Source: an uncultured Collinsella sp.
Lineage (GTDB): Bacteria; Actinomycetota; Coriobacteriia; Coriobacteriales; Coriobacteriaceae
Direction of reading: 5' to 3'
Length of the DNA stretch: 37,217 nucleotides
NCBI GenBank assembly: GCA_959028445.1
Contig: CAUFRY010000019.1
Coordinates: 1 to 37,217, forward strand
The position numbers were made by a program, and so were the translations under genes. This document shows, piece after piece, positions 18,201 to 25,789 of the stretch; within the stretch, counting starts at the first letter, position 1, and each line of letters begins with the position of its first letter. The notes under the pieces were generated by a model. The model ran no database searches. It worked only from the letters and a program-made list of their open reading frames with translations, and was not told where the DNA came from.

Positions 18201-18681
18201 ACTCGACGGCGGACATCGCATCCTGTTGTTCAGCCAGTTTACGGGTATGCTCGATATCATCGGCAAGCGCTTGGCCAAGGAGGACATCGCCTTCCTTAAG
18301 CTCACGGGCGCTTCGTCTAAGGAGAGCCGCGCCAAGATGGTCGCGCAGTTCCAAGCGGGCGAGGTTCCAGTCTTTTTGATTTCGCTCAAGGCGGGCGGCG
18401 TGGGCCTGAACCTGACGGCGGCCGACGTGGTCATCCACTACGACCCGTGGTGGAACGTGGCGGCGCAGGACCAAGCGACCGACCGTGCGCATCGTATTGG
18501 CCAGCAACATACCGTGACCGTGTACAAGCTCATCGCCAAGGACACGATTGAGGAACGCATTATGCAGATGCAGGAGTCCAAGCGCGACCTGGTCAACAGT
18601 GTGCTCGGCGGCGACGGCATCTCGTCGGCGCTGTTCACGCGCGAGGATGTTCTGGCGCTGCTCGGCGGCGACGGGCGCTAA
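15217..18681 (+). CDS. SWIM zinc finger SNF2-family helicase
   Basis: A 1154-residue Swi2/Snf2 ATPase that probably translocates on duplex DNA to remodel bound proteins or recombination intermediates. A SWIM zinc finger near the N-terminus has C78, C80, C90 and H92 (CDC...CKH). A poorly conserved middle of about 580 residues leads to the ATPase: DDMGLGKT (716-723), DEAQ (815-818), LTGTPIENRL, and the final DRAHRIGQ (1089-1096). I chose ATG 15217 because GGAGGAAGTG precedes it at proper distance; a GTG six codons earlier would put the start inside the repeat arm. It follows dnaE and a large palindrome and probably has its own transcription. Its precise role is unknown. Confidence 0.93.
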   Translation: MAQGTFVQALRKEAALSGTFMKGRSLMLNGAVLSFEDSGSRFSKNVTIEGTVRGSRGDLYKTHVALDVDEHEVIDYDCDCPAAYRYPGMCKHAIATALAYLDASGIEPVEGLRTPVRTFTAPLKQPARPAYATPVANPNFPFPAPVPTSPSLMAALSDLSDARMDELASMRRKLAGSVDPDAPKAVLEPSLVPYYNPLFADRFSWALEFRIRCGSVSYVVKDIDGMADAYVRGGTFSYGKKLTFVHTPEAFEDVSTKLLNLVVTTVAYLDDITSSRSASYDFARSGFVAERQLPLSEHSIVYVLDLLRGQTISFEPAWSRGTTTHRTYDVAVEMPPEGEDEALSKRPPLLAAKIAPAAGGSYDLRLPADAYCFASGDVAYLVDTRRARRTDVAFAQHAAPFLSRLLPCRTPVHIAADQVGEFCRMALPILRDYTDLTAPAALDTVAPEPSFAMAIGVDDGLVTCKITVTYGDWSADLFSLGAPGSPFEERRPGVPPRDEVAEFRVMDTAALYFDFYEGGLAFEERDDESLFHLLTEGLAALSELGEVMLSDRLRQISVRPAPKLSVRATVKSNLLDVELGASGLSAADLAIYLDSYKRHQTFARLTSGDIVRLDEGARAAFGLAEDLGVDAVDLLDGVSLPASSTLFVDSMLARTPALEADRDAAFRRTVERLDTLGKMDFTVPVSLKATLRGYQVDGYQWLGSLEHLGLGGILADDMGLGKTLQMIAHILACVEAGDTKPTLVVCPASLVYNWTAELERFAPSLDVCAIVGAKAQRRVRIAGADEHNVVVTSYDLMRRDIDEYAEQDFARVVLDEAQYIKNPLTQVARAAKRLPAGVRFALTGTPIENRLSELWSIFDFLMPGLLGTRESFAKRFESPVEHAEGDSAARLQALVSPFVLRRVKEDVVADLPEKIEDTVMAQLTGEQRKLYLANQDRIAQQVQHRESSEFKKDKLKVLAELTKLRQICCDPRLHYEDYKAGSAKLDTCMELVHGALDGGHRILLFSQFTGMLDIIGKRLAKEDIAFLKLTGASSKESRAKMVAQFQAGEVPVFLISLKAGGVGLNLTAADVVIHYDPWWNVAAQDQATDRAHRIGQQHTVTVYKLIAKDTIEERIMQMQESKRDLVNSVLGGDGISSALFTREDVLALLGGDGR

Positions 18682-18831
18682 CCCGCTCGGGTGGGGCCGC
18701 CAGGGCGGATGGCACACGCTGCCCCATCGTCCCCGCCCGTTATGTGTTCATTTGCAATTCCGTGGATGGTTTGTCTGCCTTTGGGCATAAGAACCATCAA
18801 GAACATTGGCACATCAGCAAAGGAGAACATC

Positions 18832-19194
18832 ATGGCGAAATTCTTTAAGGACCCCGACGGTAAGCTCATCGCCGCTCTTGGCAACGACGTTGCAACCCCT
18901 GCCGGCTGCACGGAGCTGACCGCGAACACCGAGGACGCGGCGCACGAGAAGCACGTGCCTGTTGTCGAGACCGAGCGCGACGGTCACGTGATTCGCGCAC
19001 GCGTTGGCTCGGTCGAGCACCCCAGCCTGCCCGAGCACTACATTGAGTGGATCGCCCTTGAGGCCGAGGGCCGCTTAGAGGTCCATTACCTTGAGCCCGG
19101 CATGAAACCCGCGACGTTTTTCGCGGGCGGCTCCAAGACCGGTACCGTCTATGCCTACTGCAACCTGCACGGGCTGTGGTCCGCGACATTCTAG
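18832..19194 (+). CDS. superoxide reductase (desulfoferrodoxin-like, one-iron type)
   Basis: A 120-residue cytoplasmic non-haem iron protein that reduces superoxide to peroxide without making oxygen, as suits an anaerobe. The iron ligands are visible: H41 in EKHVP, H63 and H69 in HPSLPEH, and C110/H113 in YCNLHG. The catalytic-loop E39 and K40 are present. The N-terminal desulforedoxin Cys4 domain of two-iron desulfoferrodoxins is absent, with only one Cys (C26), so this is the neelaredoxin-like class. The ATG follows AAAGGAGA at 8 bases; reading further upstream is possible but lacks such a site. A short hairpin terminator follows. No rubredoxin partner is seen nearby. Confidence 0.9.
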   Translation: MAKFFKDPDGKLIAALGNDVATPAGCTELTANTEDAAHEKHVPVVETERDGHVIRARVGSVEHPSLPEHYIEWIALEAEGRLEVHYLEPGMKPATFFAGGSKTGTVYAYCNLHGLWSATF

Positions 19195-19239
19195 GAGCGC
19201 GCCCCCGCTCGGGGTATCATAGCTAGCATATGCACATGC

Positions 19240-19272
19240 AAGCGCCGACTGCATTATGCGGCCGGCGCTTTT
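19240..19272 (+). terminator. intrinsic terminator after the superoxide reductase gene
   Basis: AAGCGCCG (19240-19247) pairs with CGGCGCTT (19263-19270), ending in TTTT. The T run is short. Confidence 0.55.
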
Positions 19273-19311
19273 ACTACGATTTCGATGGTTTACGACGGAA
19301 AGGGCTGAGCC

Positions 19312-21297
19312 ATGAAGCTCGCGCTTGCACAGATCGATATGCGCCTGGGTGATATTGAGGGCATTTGCGGCCGCATCGAGGACCAGGCTCGTCTGGCCCG
19401 CGAGCGCGGGGCGCGCGTGCTGTGCGTTCCGGCTCCGCTCTTTATGGGCGCCATGCCCGGTGGCCTGGTGGGCGCTGCCGACTTTGAGCACGACATGCTT
19501 GCCGGCTTGACTGGTGTCGCCGAGCGTATCCAGGAGCTTGACATGATCTGCATCGTGCCCGCGGCGGTTTCGTTTGAGGGCCAGCCGCTGCTCGACTACA
19601 TGATGCTCAAGGACGGTCATGTGGTGCCGGCGCGTTCGAGCATTGCCCTGCAGCGTGGCGAGAACAGCGACACGCGTTGGGCGCCGCCGGTGTTCGACGT
19701 GGACGGCGTGCGCATCGCCGTGATTTTTGACTTGGACCGCGAACTCGAGATGTTGCCGACCGGTGTTGACCTCATTTCGTATTTCCAATTCAACGCGTTT
19801 GACATGACCGACCGCGAGACTGCCGCCATTGCCGCCGTTCGCAGCGGAGCCTACCGCAAGATCGCATCCAAGCGCAGCGTGTGGTTTGCCTGCATGGCAC
19901 CGGTCGGTGCCTATGACGAGTCGGTGTATACCGGCGGTTCGTTTGTGCTCGACGACTGCGGTCGCGTGGTGGCCCAGGCGCCGTGTTTTGAGGAGAGCCT
20001 GCTGGTTCAGGAGATTCAGCGCGGCGTGATGCTCGATGCCCTGGAAGATCACGAACTGCCCGAGTTCCGTTCCGAGGAGTGGCTGTGGCAGGCGCTGGTG
20101 CTCGCCGTGCGCGACAACGCCCGAGCCCACGGTGCGTCGCGTGCTGTGGTGGCACTCGAGGGCGACTTGCCGTCGTCCCTGCTGGCGGCGCTGGCCGTCG
20201 ACGCTCTGGGCCCGCGCAATGTGATTGGCCTGGTGCTGGAGCGCAACCGTATCTTTACGCCGGCGCAGGAAGAGGCCGAGGCTGCTCGCTGTGCCGCCGT
20301 TCGCGCCATCGCCGAGCGTTTACACATTCGCACTGTCGAGCGCGATGCACCGGATGCGGCGCGTGTGCTCGATCGCGACGTGTCGGCGGGCGATGCCGAG
20401 CGCCTGCGCTCGCGCACGCTGGGTCTCATGCTGGAGGACACGGCGCTCGAGCTGGGTGCGATGGCGCTGAGCCCGCTGTCCAAAACCGAGTACGCGCTGG
20501 CGGCGCCGGCGCTTTGCGGCGGCTACCAGGGCGACTTCGCGCCCTTTGGCGATGTGTACCTGTCGACCCTCGAGTTTGTGGCGCGCGTACGCAACCGTAC
20601 GTCTGCCGTGGTGCCGCAGGAGCTCGTGACGCTCAACGCGGTGGAGGATTGCATGGAGCGCGTGTTGGCGCAAGCGCTCTCGACGCTTGACGGTCCGGTC
20701 GACATGCTCGACCGCGCGGCGCAGCTGCTCGGTGGGCTCGAGCCGGGCGAAGTCGATGGCACGCTCGAGGCGCACGTCGACCGCAACCGTCCCTTCGATG
20801 ACATTCCGATGGCCGCCGGCAAGCCCGAGGCATGTTCGTTGCTGCTGATGCTCGTGCGCCAGGGCGAGGCGGCTCGCCGCCAGCTGCCGACGGCGCCGAT
20901 TGTCTCGGCCCGTTCGTTTGTCGAGCGCGCCTGGCCGTACATGCTCGCGTGGTCCGACCTGGGGCTGAGCGGCAAGGAACGCATGACGGTCGATTCGTTG
21001 GCGCGCGCCGAGGTGAACCGCTTTGCCGACGAGGATACAAGCGAGCGCATGCGTGGCGAGATGATGGGCATACTGGGTGACCTGTTGGGTATTTCGCCCG
21101 AGCAGATGGAGGAGCTGCGCTCCGAGGATGGCCAGCGTCGCCTACATGAGGGCATGAAGAAGTTTGAGGGAGAGGTCCAGGACGCCATCGATAAGATGAT
21201 GGGCGGTCAGGGCGGCTCGCAAGGTAGTCCCCAGGGTGGTCCGATGCCACATCCGCCAGTAGATCCGAGGCAGTTCCCCTTTTTCTCGCAGAACTAA
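19312..21297 (+). CDS. NAD+ synthetase-like protein with degenerate active sites
   Basis: A 661-residue protein with the layout of glutamine-dependent NAD+ synthetase: nitrilase-like domain (about 1-245), synthetase domain (about 250-560), and an extra tail. The fold is recognisable (MKLALAQIDMRLGD at the start; LAALAVDALGPRNVIG after the loop; FAPFGDVY later). Catalytic residues are gone. The nitrilase Glu region reads VPAPLF (39-44), no catalytic Lys is evident near 100-113, and the Cys position is F139 (VIFDLD). The ATP loop SGGxDS is EGDLPSS (283-289). It is therefore probably a pseudoenzyme with a binding or structural role. The last about 25 residues are Gly/Pro/Gln-rich. The reading frame is long and intact, arguing against a decaying gene. 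The ATG follows GGAAAGG. Confidence 0.75.
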   Translation: MKLALAQIDMRLGDIEGICGRIEDQARLARERGARVLCVPAPLFMGAMPGGLVGAADFEHDMLAGLTGVAERIQELDMICIVPAAVSFEGQPLLDYMMLKDGHVVPARSSIALQRGENSDTRWAPPVFDVDGVRIAVIFDLDRELEMLPTGVDLISYFQFNAFDMTDRETAAIAAVRSGAYRKIASKRSVWFACMAPVGAYDESVYTGGSFVLDDCGRVVAQAPCFEESLLVQEIQRGVMLDALEDHELPEFRSEEWLWQALVLAVRDNARAHGASRAVVALEGDLPSSLLAALAVDALGPRNVIGLVLERNRIFTPAQEEAEAARCAAVRAIAERLHIRTVERDAPDAARVLDRDVSAGDAERLRSRTLGLMLEDTALELGAMALSPLSKTEYALAAPALCGGYQGDFAPFGDVYLSTLEFVARVRNRTSAVVPQELVTLNAVEDCMERVLAQALSTLDGPVDMLDRAAQLLGGLEPGEVDGTLEAHVDRNRPFDDIPMAAGKPEACSLLLMLVRQGEAARRQLPTAPIVSARSFVERAWPYMLAWSDLGLSGKERMTVDSLARAEVNRFADEDTSERMRGEMMGILGDLLGISPEQMEELRSEDGQRRLHEGMKKFEGEVQDAIDKMMGGQGGSQGSPQGGPMPHPPVDPRQFPFFSQN

Positions 21298-21315
21298 CTA
21301 TGGGATAGGGCCAAG

Positions 21316-21455
21316 GTTACGCGGTTTTACCAAACCGCGTAACGAGTCGACGCTGCGCGAGCCCCTGCCGGGCAATCTGCCGCTCAAACCGTCGCTTGCG
21401 TACAGAAGTACGTGGCGCTCCTCTTTCGCGACACCTTGCTACGGCAGGGACTCGC
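21316..21455. other. structured intergenic element before ruvC
   Basis: This gap (21298-21591) holds a perfect 12-base hairpin, GTTACGCGGTTT with AAACCGCGTAAC (21316-21343), with no T run. Then comes a larger fold: 21357-21370 pairs with 21442-21455 at 13 of 14 positions, GTCGC (21391-21395) pairs with GCGAC (21428-21432), and a GCGTAC-AGAA-GTACGT hairpin sits inside. It may be a dispersed repeat or an RNA; no open frame fits well. Confidence 0.5.
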
Positions 21456-21516
21456 TCACTGACTTATGCTCAACCTATGGTTCAACCTTGCTTGCTAGAT
21501 ACGGTCGCTGTTGTGT

Positions 21517-21536
21517 TATTCTAGAACAGACGTTCG
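21517..21536 (+). promoter_or_regulatory. ruvCAB promoter overlapped by a LexA (SOS) box
   Basis: TGTTATTCT gives an extended -10 box (TATTCT, 21517-21522). Directly after it, AGAACAGACGTTCG (21523-21536) matches the Gram-positive LexA site CGAAC-N4-GTTCG except for the first base. LexA bound there would cover the transcription start, so ruvCAB should be induced by DNA damage. Confidence 0.7.
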
Positions 21537-21591
21537 TGAATGATGCGCGGGGCCTTGTCTTGCGCTGTGCTTGTGGCGAGGGGAGGTCGGC

Positions 21592-22113
21592 TTGGTTATC
21601 TTGGGCATTGACCCCGGTTTGGCTCATACGGGTTGGGGGATTATCGAGGAGCGGCGTGGCGAGGTTCGCTGCCGTGCCTACGGTTGCATCGAGACCAGCG
21701 CGGGCAGCCCGCTCGCGGTGCGCCTGTCGCATATCGCCCGTGACCTTAAGGATGTCGTCGAGCGTTATCGACCCGACACAGCTGCTGTCGAGAGCATCTA
21801 CTTTGGCGCCAACGTTCGTTCGGCCATCCCCACGGCGCATGCCCGCGGTGCTGCGCTTGTGGCGCTTTCGGAGTGCGCGCTCGAGATTGGCGAGTACACG
21901 CCCATGCAGATCAAACAGGCTGTGGTGGGCACCGGCGCCGCGGACAAGCGACAGGTCGCCTACATGGTACGCACGCTCACGCAGCTCGACCACGACCCGC
22001 ATCCCGACCATGCCGCCGATGCCCTGGCCTGCGCCATCTGCCACGTAAACCTCAGCCGCACCCGCGCCCTCACCGGTGGCGAGTTCTATCAACAGAGAGG
22101 AACCGGATACTGA
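21592..22113 (+). CDS. ruvC: Holliday junction endonuclease RuvC
   Basis: Dimeric endonuclease that cuts Holliday junctions symmetrically after RuvAB branch migration. The 173-residue product starting MVILGIDPGLAHTG has the metal-binding residues D7, E67 (AVESIYFG), H140 and D143 (HAADALA); the His variant is also found in Thermus RuvC. I chose TTG at 21592 because GGGGAGG lies 5 bases ahead and the protein then starts exactly as the family does. A TTG seven codons earlier would add WRGEVGL, which is not conserved. The TGA stop overlaps the ruvA ATG by one base, indicating translational coupling. A LexA box lies upstream. Confidence 0.95.
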   Translation: MVILGIDPGLAHTGWGIIEERRGEVRCRAYGCIETSAGSPLAVRLSHIARDLKDVVERYRPDTAAVESIYFGANVRSAIPTAHARGAALVALSECALEIGEYTPMQIKQAVVGTGAADKRQVAYMVRTLTQLDHDPHPDHAADALACAICHVNLSRTRALTGGEFYQQRGTGY

Positions 22114-22733
22114 TGATTTCCCAGCTCCACGGAACGCTTGTCGAGGCCACGATGAGCTCGGCCGTCGTCGATGTGTCGGGCGTTGGCTTTGAGCTCGGCA
22201 TCTCGGGCAGCACTGCGGCCACGTTGCCGACGCCCGGCGGCGAGGTCCGCCTCTACACGCGTATGCAGGTGCGCGAGGACGCCATGACACTTTTCGGTTT
22301 TTCCTCAAAGGATGAGCGCACGATGTTCGACCGGCTCGTGTCCGTTTCGGGCGTTGGCCCGCGCCTGGCGCTCGCCGTGCTTTCCACCTATACCGTGGGG
22401 CAATTGTATTCGCTGGTGATGGCCGAGGACGACAAGGGCATGGTCAAGGTGCCCGGTGTGGGCAAAAAGACAGCTCAGCGTCTGATCCTGGAGCTCAAGA
22501 GCACCTTTGCCAAGGACAAGGGCTTTGTGCCGGTCGACGTGATTCCCAGCCAGGTTGCGATGCCCGTGCCCGCTGCTGCTCCCTCGGCCATCGATGATGC
22601 CCGTGCGGCGCTCCTTTCCATGGGCTTTAGCCCGCAGGAGACCGATGTTGCCCTGAGCGGGTATGATGGGCAGAATATGCGTGTCGAGGATCTGCTCGGC
22701 GCGGCGCTTAAGCGACTCGGAATGGATGCGTGA
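22113..22733 (+). CDS. ruvA: Holliday junction branch migration protein RuvA
   Basis: Tetrameric DNA-binding subunit that holds the four-way junction flat and loads RuvB. The 206-residue protein has the N-terminal OB domain (about 1-65), two helix-hairpin-helix motifs (SGVGP at 79-83 and VPGVGKKTA at 113-121), a flexible Pro/Ala linker near 148-158, and the RuvB-binding domain III at about 160-206. Its ATG overlaps the ruvC stop in TGATG, and its own stop overlaps the ruvB start in the same way, so the three genes form one coupled operon. The Shine-Dalgarno-like GAGAGG lies about 13 bases upstream, further than usual. Confidence 0.96.
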   Translation: MISQLHGTLVEATMSSAVVDVSGVGFELGISGSTAATLPTPGGEVRLYTRMQVREDAMTLFGFSSKDERTMFDRLVSVSGVGPRLALAVLSTYTVGQLYSLVMAEDDKGMVKVPGVGKKTAQRLILELKSTFAKDKGFVPVDVIPSQVAMPVPAAAPSAIDDARAALLSMGFSPQETDVALSGYDGQNMRVEDLLGAALKRLGMDA

Positions 22734-23800
22734 TGTGGGAAGCCGATGACTCTCAGGACCTGTGGGCGACGCCCGGCAACTCGCCGGCGGCATCCATGGC
22801 GCACGGCGAGCGCATGGTGGGCTCGGAGCTAACGCCCGAGGATCTCGATGTCGACCGCACTTTGCGCCCCCAGCGCCTGGACGACTACTGTGGCCAGGAG
22901 CACATCAAGCAGAGCCTGCGCGTGTTGATCGAAGCGGCACAGAGCCGTGGCGAGACGCTCGACCACGTGATCTTCTCGGGTCCTCCGGGTCTGGGCAAGA
23001 CCACGCTGGCCACCGTTATCGCCAACGAGTTGGGCGCTCAGATCAAGACCACGAGTGGCCCTGCCATCGCGCGCACGGGCGACCTGGCGGCCATCCTTAC
23101 TAACTTGCAGCCGGGTGATGTGCTGTTTATCGACGAGATCCACCGCCTCAACCGTTCGGTCGAGGAGGTCCTGTACCCCGCGATGGAGGACTTTGCCCTC
23201 GATATCGTGATTGGCAAGGGTCCGGCGGCGCGCTCGATTCGCCTGGATATTCCCAAGTTTACGTTGGTAGCGGCAACGACCCGCTCAGGTATGTTGACAG
23301 GCCCGTTGCGCGACCGCTTTGGCATTTCATATCGCCTGGATTACTACACGGTCGAGGAGCTCGCGCAGATTGTGACGCGCTCGGCGACTATCCTGGGCGT
23401 GACGATCGACCACCCCAGTGCACTCGAGATCGGCTCGCGTTCGCGCGGCACGCCACGTCTTGCCAACCGCCTGCTCAAGCGCGTGCGCGACTATGCGCAG
23501 GTGCGCGGCAACGGTCCCATTGAGCTCGATATCTGCCGTCAGGCACTCGAGTTCTTCGAGATCGACGAGCTCGGTCTGGACTGGATGGATATTCGCATTT
23601 TGGAGACGCTCGCCAAGACGTTCTCCGGTCGTGCCGTGGGACTTACGACCCTTGCCAGCGCGGTGGGCGAGGACCCGGGCACGCTCGAGGATGTCTATGA
23701 GCCCTATTTGCTGCAATGCGGGTTGATGATTCGTACGCCGCAGGGCCGTCAGGCAACCCTTCGCACCTTTGAGCACCTGGGGATTGAACCTACCGTTTAG
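22733..23800 (+). CDS. ruvB: Holliday junction branch migration ATPase RuvB
   Basis: Hexameric AAA+ motor that pumps DNA through the RuvA-junction complex. The 355-residue protein has Walker A GPPGLGKT (83-90), Walker B LFIDEIH (121-127, D124/E125), and sensor 1 with the arginine-finger region ATTRSGMLTGPLRDRFG (from about 171). A C-terminal winged helix ends near LRTFEHLGI. The ATG overlaps the ruvA stop (TGATG); a GTG one codon earlier is also possible. The N-terminal extension of about 30 residues before the conserved region is normal for actinobacteria. No convincing terminator follows in the next 60 bases. Confidence 0.97.
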   Translation: MWEADDSQDLWATPGNSPAASMAHGERMVGSELTPEDLDVDRTLRPQRLDDYCGQEHIKQSLRVLIEAAQSRGETLDHVIFSGPPGLGKTTLATVIANELGAQIKTTSGPAIARTGDLAAILTNLQPGDVLFIDEIHRLNRSVEEVLYPAMEDFALDIVIGKGPAARSIRLDIPKFTLVAATTRSGMLTGPLRDRFGISYRLDYYTVEELAQIVTRSATILGVTIDHPSALEIGSRSRGTPRLANRLLKRVRDYAQVRGNGPIELDICRQALEFFEIDELGLDWMDIRILETLAKTFSGRAVGLTTLASAVGEDPGTLEDVYEPYLLQCGLMIRTPQGRQATLRTFEHLGIEPTV

Positions 23801-23898
23801 GGCGCTTTGTTTTGGCGGGCTGTTGGGCTATCGCTGGGCATCGGGTAAACATATCGCCGTTCATCGGTTATGGGCGTTTTACTATTGCGCGCCCGTGC

Positions 23899-23904
23899 TA
23901 TGCT
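23899..23904 (+). promoter_or_regulatory. extended -10 promoter of fhs
   Basis: TGCTATGCT gives a TGn-extended -10 box (TATGCT), about 40 bases before the fhs start. A TTTACT lies 15 bases upstream as a possible -35. Confidence 0.45.
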
Positions 23905-23944
23905 GAATTGGTCTTTTTCTCATTCGGTAACGAAAGGACCGCCC

Positions 23945-25612
23945 ATGCCTACTGACATCGAAATCGCACGTTCCGTCACGCCGCTGCCCATTACCGAGGT
24001 GGCTAAGAACGCCGGCGTCGACGTAAAGCACCTGATTCCGTACGGCTTCGACAAGGCTAAGGTTGACTATTCACTGCTCAACGAGCCGACCGATCACCAG
24101 GCCAAGCTCGTCCTCGTGACCGCTATCAACCCAACGCCTGCGGGCGAGGGCAAGACCACCACGACCATCGGTCTGGCCGATGGCCTGCGTCGTCGCGGCG
24201 TCAAGAGTGCCGTGGCCCTGCGCGAGCCTTCGCTCGGCCCCGTCTTTGGCGTTAAGGGCGGTGCTGCCGGCGGCGGTTGGGCTCAGGTCATCCCCATGGA
24301 GGATATCAACCTGCACTTTACCGGCGACTTCCATGCTATCGGTGCTGCCAACAACCTGCTGGCCGCCATGCTTGATAACCACATCCAGCAGGGCAACCAG
24401 CTCGGTATTGACGTTAAGCGCATCACTTGGAAGCGCGTCGTCGATATGAACGACCGTCAGCTGCGCCACGTCATCGACGGCATTGGCGGTAAGGCTCAGG
24501 GCGTGCCGCGCGAGGACGGCTTCGATATCACCGTCGCCTCCGAGGTCATGGCAATCCTGTGCCTGTCTACGAGCATCAGCGACCTCAAGGAGCGCCTGGG
24601 CGAGATTGTCGTCGGCTATAGCTTTGCCGGCGAGCCCGTCCGTGCCCGCGACCTTAAGGCCCAGGGTGCCATGGCCGCGTTGCTTAAGGACGCGCTCAAG
24701 CCCAACCTGGTGCAAACGCTCGAGGGTACGCCCGCGTTTGTCCACGGCGGCCCCTTCGCCAACATTGCCCACGGCTGCAACTCCATCATGGCCACGCGTA
24801 TGGCGATGCGCTTTGGCGATGTTGCCATTACCGAGGCCGGCTTCGGTGCCGATCTGGGTGCCGAGAAGTTCCTCGACATTAAGTGCCGCATGACGGGCGT
24901 TCGCCCCAGCGCTGTCGTGATCGTCGCGACCGCTCGTGCGCTGAAGTACAACGGTGGCGTCGCCAAGGCCGACCTCAACGAGGAGAACCTCGAGGCGCTC
25001 AAGGCTGGCATGCCCAACCTGCTACGTCACGTCGACAACATCCAGAACGTATATGGTCTGCCCTGCGTGGTCGCCATCAACCGCTTCCCGACGGACACCG
25101 AGGCCGAGCTTGCGCTCATCGAGTCCGAGTGCCAGAAGCTCGGCGTCAACGTTAAGCTTTCCGAGGTCTGGGCCAAGGGCGGCGAGGGCGCGCTCGAGCT
25201 TGCCGATGAGGTCATGCGTCTGATCGAGCAGCCGAGTGAGCTCAAGTTTGCCTATGAGGACGGCGCTGATGTCGCTGATGCCCTCGAGGCCGTTGCCACC
25301 AAGGTCTACCGTGCCGATGGCGTTGACTTTACGCCGGTCGCCAAGCGCCAGCTCGCCGAGCTGCGCGAGAATGGCTTTGGCAACCTGCCGGTGTGCGTCG
25401 CCAAGACGCAGTACAGCTTTAGCGACAACGCCAAGGCCCTGGGCGCTCCCGAGAACTTCCGCATCACCGTGCGTGAGCTCAAGGTTTCTGCCGGCGCCCA
25501 CTTTGTGGTCGCACTGACCGGCAGCGTTCTGACTATGCCGGGCCTGCCCAAGGTTCCCGCGGCCGAGAACATCGACGTCGACAACGACGGCAACATCACC
25601 GGTCTGTTCTAA
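23945..25612 (+). CDS. fhs: formate--tetrahydrofolate ligase
   Basis: ATP-dependent synthesis of 10-formyltetrahydrofolate from formate and THF, the entry step of folate one-carbon metabolism and of the Wood-Ljungdahl methyl branch. The 555-residue length is typical. The ATP-binding loop TPAGEGKTTT spans about 64-73, and EPSLGPVFGVKGGAAGGG spans 94-111. Downstream FHGPFANIAHG-like sequence reads VHGGPFANIAHG here. The ATG follows AAAGGA at 7 bases; upstream in-frame codons lack such a site. It is monocistronic with its own promoter and a strong terminator. fchA and folD, the next two steps, lie 10 kb away on the same strand. Confidence 0.97.
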   Translation: MPTDIEIARSVTPLPITEVAKNAGVDVKHLIPYGFDKAKVDYSLLNEPTDHQAKLVLVTAINPTPAGEGKTTTTIGLADGLRRRGVKSAVALREPSLGPVFGVKGGAAGGGWAQVIPMEDINLHFTGDFHAIGAANNLLAAMLDNHIQQGNQLGIDVKRITWKRVVDMNDRQLRHVIDGIGGKAQGVPREDGFDITVASEVMAILCLSTSISDLKERLGEIVVGYSFAGEPVRARDLKAQGAMAALLKDALKPNLVQTLEGTPAFVHGGPFANIAHGCNSIMATRMAMRFGDVAITEAGFGADLGAEKFLDIKCRMTGVRPSAVVIVATARALKYNGGVAKADLNEENLEALKAGMPNLLRHVDNIQNVYGLPCVVAINRFPTDTEAELALIESECQKLGVNVKLSEVWAKGGEGALELADEVMRLIEQPSELKFAYEDGADVADALEAVATKVYRADGVDFTPVAKRQLAELRENGFGNLPVCVAKTQYSFSDNAKALGAPENFRITVRELKVSAGAHFVVALTGSVLTMPGLPKVPAAENIDVDNDGNITGLF

Positions 25613-25637
25613 GCCTGCTGCCCATAGCCGCCTGCCC

Positions 25638-25674
25638 GCCCCGCCGCGCTCTGCAGCACGGCGGGGCTTTTTAT
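25638..25674 (+). terminator. intrinsic terminator after fhs
   Basis: GCCCCGCCG (25638-25646) pairs with CGGCGGGGC (25659-25667), followed by TTTTTATT. Confidence 0.9.
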
Positions 25675-25738
25675 TCCGAGGACCGCGCATGTCTTGTAGA
25701 TACCGACGGGCACTGCCAATCATAGGCTTTTGCGCGGG

Positions 25739-25744
25739 TAGAAT
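25739..25744 (+). promoter_or_regulatory. -10 box (TAGAAT) before the PASTA-like protein gene
   Basis: TAGAAT lies 45 bases ahead of the start codon. No good -35 stands at the usual distance, so support is moderate. Confidence 0.35.
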
Positions 25745-25789
25745 GCATGGATAACTTGATGCTTACGGGCGACGGAAAGGAATCGTTGC

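Noticed and set aside
18691..18831. A longer N-terminus for the superoxide reductase.
   Set aside because: The extra residues have no conservation and the internal ATG has an AAAGGAGA site.
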